From PFL42 sp963789825 (lineage in GTDB: Bacteria; Chloroflexota; Anaerolineae; Anaerolineales; E44-bin32): a DNA stretch of 64,000 bases. The translations under genes were made by a program, and so were the position numbers. Position 1 is the first letter of the stretch. Each line of letters starts with the position of its first letter. This document shows positions 1-9,587 of this stretch, piece by piece. Below the pieces are notes generated by a model that saw only the letters and a list, made by a program, of their open reading frames with translations, made no database searches and was not told where the DNA came from. The stretch covers positions 1 to 64,000 of the forward strand of contig CAWBME010000006.1 in NCBI GenBank assembly GCA_963789825.1, in the 5' to 3' direction.

Positions 1-468
1 CAGCGCTGCCACGGCTCGAGCAGCGATCGCCTCGACCTGTACGCTGAAGAGGGTCGGAGGATGGGTGCGGGGGGAAAGGCTCGTTCACGATCTGCCACGC
101 CACGAGAGCCACCAGCAGTGAGCAGCCGCAAGGCAAGGAATGCGGTGAGGCCGAGGCGCACTTCGGGCGCCGTCCACACTCGGCGGATGCGGGCCAGCAG
201 GCTGACCTCAAGGGTAGGCACTGCGGCGGGCAGAGAGGTGTTCAAGCACGCGCCTGCCAGCTCTCTGGAACCAGGGTCGGCGAATTCCCCCAGGCTGATT
301 TCAACGAGCAAGATGGCCGCAGCGGCGAGCAGCGCCCGAACTTGGCGCGCCGTGGATCGATGCCACAGACAGTCGCGCCAGCTGCAAGAAGTCGAAATCG
401 GAACCCCACGCGGCCGTCAAAGGCCGTTCACCGTCAGCGGGTGGATCGTTGGGGAGGACACGAACCAT
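1..468 (-). pseudogene. Frame-disrupted membrane protein, C-terminus beyond the window edge
   Basis: The reading begins at ATG 468 behind a good ribosome site (AGGAG at 476-480, read on minus) and runs off the left edge. It changes frame near 355, 115 and 70. Piecing the frames together gives a charged N-terminus, a hydrophobic stretch (ALLAAAAILLVEISL), a soluble-looking loop and a second hydrophobic stretch (LRLLT then LVALVAWQIV). This resembles the start of a polytopic GT-C or PIG-V-like mannosyltransferase, which would suit the neighbours, but no diagnostic motif is visible, so the family is a guess. It lies about 230 bp downstream of the sulfatase-like gene on the same strand. Three frame changes in under 500 bp is far denser than elsewhere in the window. 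Confidence 0.4.
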
Positions 469-699
469 GGTGCGTCTCCTGAGCGCTGCCCTGGGGAGGA
501 GGAGGGATGTCGCTCGAGTCCGATCCTCACTCGCTCGTCGAACAACGACTGGGACCCGGCTGCATCGAAGCCTGGCTCCCGCGGGAACCACCCGGCGCGC
601 GGTGGACAACGCCAGCGGTCGTTGAGCCGGCTCCACGCCAACCGCTAGCAGTCCGAAGGTGCAGGTCAACGCCAGCGAGGGCTCGGGCTGGTCACTCAG

Positions 700-2246
700 C
701 TACGGGGCATTGGGGACCTCAAGGAGCATGTATGGTTTCTCCCAGCTCGAAAACCAGCTTTGATCGGACAGGAGCGGCAGCTCAAACCCAAGGTAGGCGT
801 CAGGAGCACTCGGAACGAGTTCACCGGGCTGATCGAATCACGCGTGCGCCGCTGCCGGGGCGTAGTACACGTTGAGGATGCCCATCCGCTCGGGGAGGTA
901 CGAGCCCTGCGGGTTGTCCCAGTCCAATTGGGAGCCTGGTCCATGATCGCCTTGAAGCACGATGAGCAAGGGGCGTGGCGGATCTACCAGGAGTTGGTCG
1001 ATCTGCTTCAAGATTCAGGGTGTTGGTGTACTGGAGCTGGTCCCGGTATCCGGCAACGTATTCCTCCCGGGTGCCCGGGAAGTTGCTGGCATCGTCCCAA
1101 CGGAAGTGCACATCCGGGCTCACGGCATCCCCCGCTGCATTCCAGATGAAAGGAGGATGGCGGAGGACGATGTGGGCGAAGACGAACTGCAGACAGAACC
1201 TCCATCTTATTCCCCTGGATGTGTGAGAAAGCAAACGCAATCCGGTCCCGCTGGTCCTGGTGGCCCGGATACTCCGTGAGCCACCCGAGCGCAACCAGGC
1301 ACTCGACAATCGGGGACAGCCCCATGCTCTCAATGACCTGTGTCTCGAAACCGTTTACTCCGCGGATCGGCGGCCTCAGCAAGGTCGCCGCGTCCTCGAT
1401 CTCTGACCTGCGGTAGCCGGACGAGACGGACTTGATGGCGTAGTCCCGATCCTCAAGGATGGTTCGCAAGGCACTATGCCGGATCAAGCGGGCGATGGGG
1501 CGCTGGTCGCCGGAGTCCTCGCCCTGAACAGCGGCAACCTGCTTGAGGTCTGTAGTGTTAAGCGACGAGGCCAGCGAGAGGGCCGTCTGGGCGTAGTTGG
1601 ATTGGCTTCGGTGGGCGACAAAGAACCCTCGGCTCTCCAGCTCTGCAAGGAAGCCGGTGTTGTCAAGGCCGTACAGGTCCAAGAGCGTGTCCTGCCGGCC
1701 ATAGCCGTCGAGGATGATGTAGTAGATGTCGGGAAGCCGTTCGGAGGCCGCAGTCGGGGAGCGGGGAATGTCCGGCGCCCCAGGCAGGGTGAAAGGCCGG
1801 CCCAGCGCCAGCTCATAGGCCAGGATCTGAAGGACCGGGACGATCACAAGGCCAATCCCAAGGATGGCCATCGTTGAGCCCAGCCCGGCGGATCTATTCA
1901 AGAGGACCAGTCCGAAGCCTAGCAACATCGCAGCAACCCATCGGACCTCGGCCGTTGACCCCAGGGCCCCGGCTGCATCCCACCAGGCTCGCGACGAATG
2001 CTCTCCCCACGAGGGAGTGGAGGCGTCGAAGGGAAAATCATGATGGCAACGGCGGCCGCAGCCCGATTTGGGTCCTTGAGCAGCAGGTCGATGAGCAGGT
2101 AGGCCAGGAGGGCTACCGCGGTACTGATTAGCGCCGGACGAACGGCGTACACCGGGGCGATGCTTTCGATGTTCATTGACAGCAGCGTAAGGGTCGGCAG
2201 CAGCCCAAACAGCAAAGGGGTGAGAGCCTGCCTGCCCGCGGGCCAT
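700..2246 (-). pseudogene. Sulfatase/LTA-synthase-like membrane hydrolase, frameshifted
   Basis: The protein would have about 515 residues: several membrane segments, then an alkaline-phosphatase-superfamily (sulfatase, PF00884-like) domain. Recognisable pieces are LPDIYYIILDGYGR (metal-binding Asp of the fold), the following SNYAQTALSLASSLN region, a FVFAHIVLRHPPF block, a LQGDHGPGS block and the C-terminal SISPVNSFRVLL plus SWFSSWEKPY blocks. Family members hydrolyse sulfate or phosphate esters or transfer phosphoglycerol or phosphoethanolamine at the outer membrane face. The substrate is unknown here. The start ATG 2246 overlaps the upstream stop (TGATG) and has AGGAG at 2256-2260. Frame changes occur near 2035, 1190, 1025, 845 and 795. 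All domain blocks survive in order, so either indel errors or recent decay are possible. Confidence 0.65.
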
Positions 2247-3476
2247 CAATCGGGGCTCCTCGCCCCCTGGGCGCCTTGAGCGGAGGGACGACAAAGCCGC
2301 TTGACCGACCAGCCCAGAAGCAGCAGCTTTAGACCCGAACATCGTCCACCCGGCTGCAACGTGCCCCTCCCATAGGCCAACCCAGATGGCAAGCACACAG
2401 AACACCCCGGAAGGGAGCAGGATCCAGGCAACGAGTGGCCAGCGGGCCTTGGCCGTGCCGACTGCGAGCCAGAGCAGAGGGACAACCATCGGGAGTGCCA
2501 TGTGGACGTGGGCATGCCACGCCACGGCGCAAGTGGCCGCGTACGAGCCGAGCCCTCCCCAAGCCAGCGCCTCTTCCCGATCTCTCCCGAGACGCCAGAT
2601 CCACGCCCCGGGACGGCCGTGGCAATTGAGGCACCGATCGCCAGGACCGTCGGGATAGGCGCTGGCATGCTGCCAACAACTGGCGCCAATACCGCCCGCC
2701 AGGTCATCATGGACTCGGGAAAGGTTGTCGGCAAATTCCCGGGGTACAGCAGCAACAACCGGGCCAGGCCGCGTGCCTATTCTATGCCGGCAAGGGCAAA
2801 GGACAGTGCACCAATGCCGGCGCCGGCAGCCGCAAATCCCAGTAGAACCCTGGAGCGTCCGGAGATAACCGTCCCGGGGACCACGAGGAGCAGCGATTGC
2901 GGCTTGACGAGAAGAAGGGATAACCACAAGCCGGCCCGAAGGCAATGTCCTCGCCGAAGTGCCAGAAGGAACTCGCCAATCCGATGAGCAGGAGCAGGTT
3001 GACCTGACCGAAGAGAACGGTCGAGTAGCGCAGCGCCAACAGAGGCAGCCAGTACAGCCCACCGCCAGGCCCGAGGACAGAACGGAGGCGTAGCAGGTAG
3101 ACGCCCAGGCCGAGCACATTGAGCGCCACCACCGCCCACCAGGCGGGCAAGGGCGGGAGCGCAAGCAGCCCCAGGAAGGGCACAAGGAAGGCAGGGAGGT
3201 AGGGAACTGGGATCACCGGTGCGTCTGCAAAGTCCAGAAGGGGCATAGCCCTCAAGCAGCTCCTTCTGAATGGGGGCAAACCTTCTCCAAGTCATATGCT
3301 GCAAGGAACCCCTCTTCGGATACGACCTCTGCCAGTGCCCGAAAGGCGCGGTAGTCCTGGCCGATGTAGAAGAAGAGGCCGGTTCGGCCGAATGCAAACA
3401 GACCGTGCGCCACTAGCAGCACGAGCACCAAGCCCGATAGGCCGGCCAGCGCAAGTCGCTGGCTCCTCTCCGTCAT
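2246..3476 (-). pseudogene. GT87-like (DUF2029) membrane glycosyltransferase, frameshifted
   Basis: The repaired protein has about 410 residues with roughly ten membrane segments, starting MTERSQRLALAGLSG. The first external loop contains GQDYRAFRALAEVV. Central blocks LPAFLVPFLGLLALPPLP, LRYSTVLFGQVNLLLLIGL and VKPQSLLLVVPG match the layout of DUF2029/GT87 polyprenyl-phosphate-mannose transferases: the VNLLLL...KPQ order is shared with the gene at 20963. Frame changes lie near 3285, 3240, 2960, 2790 and 2640. Its stop overlaps the start of the sulfatase-like gene (TGATG), so the two were translationally coupled. The start is chosen at ATG 3476, with only a weak purine-rich ribosome site. GT-C membership is fairly sure; donor and acceptor are unknown. 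Confidence 0.6.
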
Positions 3477-3913
3477 TGGCGGCGGGTCCCGGCGGGTTGC
3501 AGACCAACCGATCCAGAGGGCCATGGAGGGACGAAGACGCGGCATTGCCTGTCTGCCAAGGCGATCACAGCCTCCCCCTGCATGCCTAAGGGAGGTGGCG
3601 GATTGGCCTCGAAAGTCGGGGAGGGATGTGGCTGGTTGGCTGGTGCCCACGCTCCGCGAATGTCCTCCGGCGGCGACGGTCCACCGGGATGCCTGGGCAA
3701 TGCCGGAGGTGCAGCGTGCCTGCCTTCAGTTCCTTGGCAAGGCGCTGCCCTTCGGGTGAAGATGCCCGGTTCTGGCCGATCTCGCGGAAGACGCAGTCGG
3801 TCGGGTGACCCGCGCAACACAGGTGCGGTGCTGCACTGCCGGATCGTGGGCGGATGGGCGAGATGCTGGGGGGGTACACGCTTGGCAGTGAGGCCGATCA
3901 AGGTTCACGGCGG
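3477..3913. other. Gene-free gap between two frameshifted membrane-protein genes
   Basis: About 437 bp with no convincing coding sequence on either strand. Open stretches exist in several minus frames but are proline- and arginine-rich, show no domain and switch frames without continuity. No hairpin, promoter or repeat stood out. Confidence 0.4.
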
Positions 3914-5868
3914 TCAGCTCGGCGGGCAGCTGATCTCGTACAGGCTGTTCCACTCATCCTGGAAGACCTGCCGCAAGCAGCCTTGGTCGCTCGCCAGAGA
4001 ACCAGTTTCTCGAGGGTGGACGCTATCACGCCGTCCTGATCGTGCTGGAGCAGGAAGTCCAAGTCCTCGATGCTGAGCGCTACGTGGGTGGCTCCCAGTC
4101 CGTTCGCGAATTTCGCCAGGGCACGGGACATCCAGCAGGCGAGATCTCGTCCGCCCAGCGAAAATGGTCGGGATCTGGGATGCACGATGGCCGACAGTAG
4201 TAGCTGCGCCCGTCGCCGATTTGTAGTACACGTGCGCCGACAGGCAACTGCTCTCGGGCGGCGTGACTGACGGTGAAGTCCTTGACCATCCGGGTGAGAA
4301 AGCCACGCGGCTCTCCGCCCCCACGACGACCTGGACCGAGCGGAACTGCCGCAGCATGATCAGCTGGTAGGTCAACGTGACGGCCAGCAGCGCAACAGCA
4401 AGCGATGGGAAGAACTGGTGAAGAGGCATCCTGCGATTGTGCTGGAGTTCCGAGAGCTGCACGACGACGTAACCCGCAGCAACCGCAAGTGCCGGAGCAA
4501 CCGGGAGGAGAAACCGCAGCTGCTGGGACCCGACAAACCATACTCCAATCCTAGCAAGCGACACCAGAAGGAGAATGCTGACAGCCCGTTGAGCCACAGC
4601 AGGAGTGGGTAGGTGAACAGGAGCAGGAACAGGACGTTTGGGAAGTCGATCCAATTCATGGTCGTGCCGAATGGAACGTGATTGACGTACACATTCCATG
4701 GGAGGGAGAGCAGCGCCCGCAGGTCCTTCCCCATCCCGAAGGTATTCAGGTAGCCCATGTACAACGCCAGCCGGCGCACGCTCCAGTCTGGGCCGCCGAT
4801 GTAGAGCGGATAGATCGGATTGTTGAACCACAACAGGTTCTTGAGGTACCCAGGGCAGGGCGAGCATAAGCGCCGGAACGCCAAAGGCGAGGGCCGCCTT
4901 CACGATGGTCATCCGACGGGCGGCGGCGAACCCGCCAGAGGATAGCCAGTCCAAGGATGGCCAGGCCAGCCACCGCGATGTACTTTGTGCCCATTGCCAG
5001 CCCCAGGAACAAGCCAGACAAGACCAGCCAGGAGGGGTCTTCCTGGTCCCACCACTCGAGGATGCAGGCCAGGGCAAGGAACTCATACAAGGTCCAGGCC
5101 AAGTCGATGTAGGCGAACGAAGCCCATACTGGCAGTGTGGGGATGCCGACCAGCACACAAGCTGCCAGCCAGCCCACCGAAGCTCCGGCCCACCGCTTGC
5201 CGACCATCCAGGTCGCAGACACGGCCAGCAGACCAAATAGGTAGTGGACCAACTTGGGGAAGACATCGTCCCCGAACCCCATCCCAACCAAGTACAGCAA
5301 CTCGACGTTGAACGGGCCGTTTACGTACCAAATATCGGGAACGGGATAGATCCGTTGCGCCTCTAGGAACAAGCGCGGGCCCACAAGGTGGTACATGAGG
5401 CTGTCATAGTCCCAGGGGGGCGTCAGGGCTTGAAGCAGGGCGAGCCCGAAGATGGCGAGCAGGAATAGCAGGGCCAAGCGAGGGCATAAGGGCGCTGGTC
5501 CGCCAGCGAGCCAGCAATTGCCCGGGTATTCCCCACAACCAGCCGAGAGCTTCGGCCGCAGGGTGGGCAACGAGCGCCGACAGCAGCCAAAGCGAGACTG
5601 CGATAGCCCCTGCCGTGAGCCAGCCGACCAAACCCAATACGAGAAGCCAGCACCGCGATGGCTCCCAGACCAGGGACTCCGCCAGCAGCCAGGTGTTGGA
5701 GGCAGGGGAGGGCTGCAGCCGAAGCACAGCCAGCAGCCTGCGGCCAGCGCCCGCCGCCAGCACGCCGACCAGCAGCCAGAGCAGCAGGCTCAACCCGACG
5801 TCACGAATCGCGATCGCGCCGACCTCATCCAAGCCGCGTGGTGTCGTGAGCCAGCGGATGGCGAGCAC
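3914..5868 (-). pseudogene. GT39-like membrane glycosyltransferase, frameshifted
   Basis: The repaired protein has about 650 residues with many membrane helices. The first large outer loop carries the acidic GT-C signature in WDYDSLMYHLVGPRLFLEA. Later come GLAMGTKYIAVAGLAILG, a YLKNLLWFNNPIYPLYIGGPDW loop, and a C-terminal outer domain with RSYYCRPSCIPD. It is a clear paralogue of the gene at 24815-26836, which has YDALLYHL, GLACGVKYSAW and RSLYCLPRCVPD at the equivalent places. Frame changes fall near 5480, 4880, 4500, 4330, 4160 and 3960. The start is uncertain; GTG 5868 (VLAIRWLTTPRG) is used and a more upstream start after a further frame change is possible. Function is inferred as transfer of a lipid-phosphate-linked sugar to an unknown acceptor. 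Confidence 0.6.
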
Positions 5869-6031
5869 GACACCCGTTACCGCTCGGGATCGTCCAGTCG
5901 GGCAGAAGGCGTCGCACGGTAGGAGCAGCGGCGGCGGTCACTGCGCCAATTGTATTCGGTTGACGGGCAGGCGAAAGCCGAAGCAGCGGGACACTCGGCC
6001 GCCCCAGGTGGATCGAGCAGCATGACTCGGG

Positions 6032-8374
6032 CTAGGTGTTCGCCTCCAACTTGGCGATGTCCGGCGCCTGCTGCTTGGAGCGGACGACCGACCAGGCGAG
6101 CAAGCCCGCCAAGACCAGCACCAGCCCCCAGCCGACCCAACCCAAATCCGTGTACTGGACGATGATCGGGGCGATGATCACCGAAACCAGGTTCACCACC
6201 TTGATCATCGGATTCAAGGCCGGTCCGGCGGTGTCCTTCAGCGGATCGCCGACGGTGTCGCCCACCACGCTCGCCTTGTGGCGCTCCGATCCTTTGCCAA
6301 GGTTGTTGGCCAATTCGCGCGGCTCGTCTTCGATGAGCTTCTTGGCGTTGTCCCAGGCGCCGCCGGTGTTGTTCATGTAGACGGCCAGCAGCTGCCCGGA
6401 GAGGATCATCCCCGCCAGGAACCCGCCAAGTGCCTCCACGCCCAGCACCAGTCCGACGATGATCGGCGTGACAATGCCCAGCAGCCCCAGGCCGACCAGT
6501 TCTTTCTGGGCGGCCATCGTCGAGATCATGATCGGCTGCCGGTAGTCCGGAGGCACCTTGCCTTCCAGGACGCCCAGGCTGAACTGACGCCGAACCTCTT
6601 TGACGATCAGGGCCGCCGCCCGGCTGACGGCCAGGATGGCGAACGACGAGAACAACCAGGGCAGCGCGCCGCCGATCAACATGCCGACGAAGACCTGCGG
6701 GCCGTCGACGCGAATGCCCACACTGGCAATCCGCTCGGCCAGCGGAACGCCCAAGGCCTCCTGTGCACGTCCCACGTCTACCAGGAATGAGCCGAACAAG
6801 GCAACCGCCGCGATCACCGCCGAGCCGATCGCAACGCCCTTGGTGATCGCCTTGGTGGTGTTGCCGACCGCGTCCAGGTCAGCCATGATCTGGCGGGCGG
6901 CGTTAGTGTCCTCGTCGTGCTGGTCCGACCACGCCATCTCGCCGATGCCGTTGGCGTTGTCGGCGATCGGGCCGAAGGCGTCCATGGCCACGTTGTTCCC
7001 GGTTAGGGTCAGCATGCCGATGCCGGTCATGGCCACGCCATACAGGATGAAGTTGACCTCCTGAGCGCCCGTAAGCCCGGGAATGCTGCCGAAGATCAAG
7101 ATCGAGCTGACGATCGTGCCGGCAATCACCAGGACCGCCCACACGGATAACTCATAGCCGACGGAGATCCCCTGCAGGATGAGCGTGGCGGCACCCGTGT
7201 CGGCCGCCTTGCGGATCTCCTTCACGGGTGAGTAATGCGTGCCCGTGAAGTACTCGGTCATGCGGTCGATCACGATCGCCAAGAGCACGCCGGCTGCCAC
7301 AGCCAGCGGAGTTCGCCACCAGCCTCCCCAGGCCTGCATGGCGGGCGTGTTCAGGTAGAGGTAGCCGGCGCCGAAGAAGAGCGCGGCGGATATGGCGGCC
7401 GAGGACAGAAAGCCGCGGAAGATGGCCGCCATGGCATCGCCGCTCTTTCCCGTTCCGCCGCGCACGAGGTAGGTGCCAATGATCGAAGACAGAACACCGA
7501 TCCCCCGAACCATCAGCGGATACAGGATCCACTCGATCATGCCGGTGATGTGCCACAGTGCCAGGCCCAGGATCAAGCCGGCAACGATGGTGACCTCGTA
7601 GCTCTCAAAGATGTCGGCCGCCATCCCGGCGCAGTCGCCGACATTGTCGCCCACTAGGTCCGCTACCACGGCCGGATTGCGCGGGTCGTCCTCAGGGATG
7701 CCCGCCTCCACCTTCCCGACCAAGTCGGCTCCGACATCGGCCGCCTTGGTGAAGATGCCGCCGCCCACTCGCATGAACAGCGCCACCAGCGTGGCTCCGA
7801 AGCCGAAGCCGAGCAGTGCGTCCGGGGCCGCGATCCCGAGCATGATGAAGATCAGCGTGCCGCCCAGCAAGCCCAGGCCGTCGGTCAGCATGCCGGTGAT
7901 CGTGCCGGTGCGGTAGGCGATGCGCAGCGCCTCGCCGAACGATCGACGCGACGCCGATGCCACCCGGACGTTGCCCTGGACGGCCATGCGCATCCCGAGT
8001 TGCCCTACCAGCAGGCTGAAGGATGCCCCCATCAAGAACGCCAGCGCCCGGGCGCCACCAATCGTGAGTCGAACCTGGTCGGGGGACATCCCGGAAAAGC
8101 GCTGCATGGCTTCCGGAGAGGGCTCGACGATGTAGACCGACAGGAACAGGGCCACCGTCAGCACGGCCATCAACGGCAGGATCGTCCGCAGCTGTCGGCG
8201 CAGGTAGGCATCGGCGCCATCGCGGATGGCGCCCCACACCTCCTGCATCTTGGCGGTGCCCTTGTCCTCTTTCAGGATCTGGCCCCGTAAGTACCAGGCG
8301 TACAACAGGCCGAGAATCGCAACTCCTAGGATGCTCCACACGGCGATCTGCTCGAAGGTGGACAGTCCCTGCAT
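6032..8374 (-). CDS. hppA: K+-independent membrane H+-translocating pyrophosphatase
   Basis: This integral membrane pump couples PPi hydrolysis to H+ transport out of the cytoplasm. The 780 residues match the usual length and about 16 helices. Visible signatures are the substrate loop DVGADLVGKVE (about 213-223), DNVGDCAGMAADIFE (about 243-257), DNANGIGEM (about 472-480) and the C-terminal DTVGDPLKDTAGPALNP. Lys508 in GNTTKA is the established marker of the K+-independent subfamily (K+-dependent enzymes have Ala there). H+ rather than Na+ specificity is inferred from the subfamily. The start ATG 8374 has AAGGAG eight bases upstream. The gene is monocistronic, with its own promoter facing the ABC exporter operon. 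It is intact and uninterrupted. Confidence 0.97.
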   Translation of the reverse strand: MQGLSTFEQIAVWSILGVAILGLLYAWYLRGQILKEDKGTAKMQEVWGAIRDGADAYLRRQLRTILPLMAVLTVALFLSVYIVEPSPEAMQRFSGMSPDQVRLTIGGARALAFLMGASFSLLVGQLGMRMAVQGNVRVASASRRSFGEALRIAYRTGTITGMLTDGLGLLGGTLIFIMLGIAAPDALLGFGFGATLVALFMRVGGGIFTKAADVGADLVGKVEAGIPEDDPRNPAVVADLVGDNVGDCAGMAADIFESYEVTIVAGLILGLALWHITGMIEWILYPLMVRGIGVLSSIIGTYLVRGGTGKSGDAMAAIFRGFLSSAAISAALFFGAGYLYLNTPAMQAWGGWWRTPLAVAAGVLLAIVIDRMTEYFTGTHYSPVKEIRKAADTGAATLILQGISVGYELSVWAVLVIAGTIVSSILIFGSIPGLTGAQEVNFILYGVAMTGIGMLTLTGNNVAMDAFGPIADNANGIGEMAWSDQHDEDTNAARQIMADLDAVGNTTKAITKGVAIGSAVIAAVALFGSFLVDVGRAQEALGVPLAERIASVGIRVDGPQVFVGMLIGGALPWLFSSFAILAVSRAAALIVKEVRRQFSLGVLEGKVPPDYRQPIMISTMAAQKELVGLGLLGIVTPIIVGLVLGVEALGGFLAGMILSGQLLAVYMNNTGGAWDNAKKLIEDEPRELANNLGKGSERHKASVVGDTVGDPLKDTAGPALNPMIKVVNLVSVIIAPIIVQYTDLGWVGWGLVLVLAGLLAWSVVRSKQQAPDIAKLEANT

Positions 8375-8411
8375 TGGGGCGCTCCTTGGTTCGGGGTATT
8401 GGCGAGTTCAG

Positions 8412-8425
8412 GGGCCAATTGGCCC
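8412..8425. promoter_or_regulatory. 14-bp perfect palindrome at the hppA transcription start
   Basis: GGGCCAATTGGCCC is a perfect inverted repeat placed over the expected +1 of the hppA promoter, directly downstream of its -10 box. This is a classic operator position, but no cognate regulator is known. Confidence 0.35.
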
Positions 8426-8426
8426 G

Positions 8427-8455
8427 ATTGTACGGTAGCGCTCAGAACCAGTCAA
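8427..8455 (-). promoter_or_regulatory. Sigma70-type promoter of hppA
   Basis: Read on minus, TTGACT (8455-8450), a 17-bp spacer and TACAAT (8432-8427). Both boxes match the housekeeping consensus well. The predicted start is near 8420, giving a leader of about 45 nt with AAGGAG before the ATG. Confidence 0.7.
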
Positions 8456-8502
8456 GCTGCGCCGCACATATATGAGAGTCGCATGAGAAATAGCCGGTCA
8501 GG

Positions 8503-8532
8503 TTGACTGGCCTCTACAGAAGTCTGTATAGT
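8503..8532 (+). promoter_or_regulatory. Sigma70-type promoter of the ABC exporter operon
   Basis: TTGACT (8503-8508), 18-bp spacer, TATAGT (8527-8532). Transcription would start near 8539. The promoter lies inside the longest open frame of the ATPase gene, so the real start codon must be downstream (GTG 8647). Confidence 0.65.
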
Positions 8533-8646
8533 CTCCTTGATAGACGTCTGGCTTCCCTGCGCTTCCGTTCCGCCTGTCCCTTCGACGGGGCGGGTGGCCC
8601 GACCCCTGACGAACCGAGAAGCCGCCCGATCGGAGATGAACCGACT

Positions 8647-9585
8647 GTGATTCGCGTCACGGGCTTGAGCAAGTCGTACGGCCCGCACCTGGCCGTCCAC
8701 GACCTGACCTTCCACGCCGATCGCGGGGAGATCGTGGGATTCCTGGGGCCGAATGGGGCTGGGAAGACGACCACGATGCGCATCCTGGCCGGCTTCATGC
8801 CGCCTTCGGCCGGCACGGCGCAGGTGGCCGGGTTCGACGTGGTGGATCAGTCGCTCGAAGTCCGCCGCCGGGTAGGCTATCTGCCCGAGACCGTCCCGCT
8901 CTATCCCGAGATGTCGGTGCGCGAGTACCTGGCCTTCATGGGCAGCCTGCGCCGGGTCCCCGGCCTGGAGGCGCGCATCGATCAGGTGCTCGAGGAAGTC
9001 AGCCTCAGCGAGCGGGCGGAGAGCATCATCGGGAACCTGTCCAAGGGACTGCGTCAACGCCTCGGACTGGCGCAGGCCCTGCTGCACCAACCGGAGGTCT
9101 TAATCCTCGACGAGCCGACGATCGGCCTCGACCCGGCGCAGATCATCGAAGTCCGGCGCATCATCCAGGCCCTGGGCCCATTGCGCACGGTGTTGCTCTC
9201 GACCCACATCCTGTCTGAGGCGCAGCAGGTCTGTGACCGAGTGCTGATCATCAATCGTGGGACGATCGTCGCCGAGGACACACCAGGGAATCTCCAGGCG
9301 CAATTGGCTGGAGCGGAGAGGTTCCGGGTGAGCGCTTCCCTGGATGGAGAAGATCTGCTGCGGCTGCTGCAGAGCGTGCCCGGCGTGAAGGCGGTCCGTC
9401 TGCCAGGTGGGCAGGGCGAGGCGGAGATCTCCGGCACCCCAGGCCAGGACCTCCGCCCGCTGGTCGCGCGGCGCATCATCGAAGCCGGGCACGATCTGTA
9501 CGCCCTCACCCCGGTCGGACTCAGCCTGGAGGAGGTCTTCCTGCAGCTGACACGCGAGGAAGCCGAAGCCCAGGAGGCCGCCTGA
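8647..9585 (+). CDS. ABC transporter ATP-binding protein (GldA/NosF-like)
   Basis: This cytoplasmic ATPase energises the ABC-2 permease that follows. It shows Walker A GPNGAGKTTTM, the LSKGLRQRLGLAQAL signature with a modified LSGGQ, Walker B VLILDEPTIGLDP and the STHILSEAQQVCD switch region. A C-terminal extension of about 80 residues is typical of GldA/CcmA-type exporters. GTG 8647 is chosen because it begins directly before the first conserved strand (VIRVTGLSKSYG), has GGAG at 8632-8635 and lies downstream of the promoter. It is followed two bases later by the permease gene. The exported substrate is unknown; in gliding Bacteroidetes the relatives form GldAFG, but gliding is not implied here. 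Confidence 0.93.
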   Translation: MIRVTGLSKSYGPHLAVHDLTFHADRGEIVGFLGPNGAGKTTTMRILAGFMPPSAGTAQVAGFDVVDQSLEVRRRVGYLPETVPLYPEMSVREYLAFMGSLRRVPGLEARIDQVLEEVSLSERAESIIGNLSKGLRQRLGLAQALLHQPEVLILDEPTIGLDPAQIIEVRRIIQALGPLRTVLLSTHILSEAQQVCDRVLIINRGTIVAEDTPGNLQAQLAGAERFRVSASLDGEDLLRLLQSVPGVKAVRLPGGQGEAEISGTPGQDLRPLVARRIIEAGHDLYALTPVGLSLEEVFLQLTREEAEAQEAA

Positions 9586-9587
9586 TC

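Noticed and set aside
1008..3185. A 725-codon open frame on minus
   Set aside because: It is a chimera: its first part is out of frame in the GT87-like gene and only its last part is the true sulfatase-domain frame.
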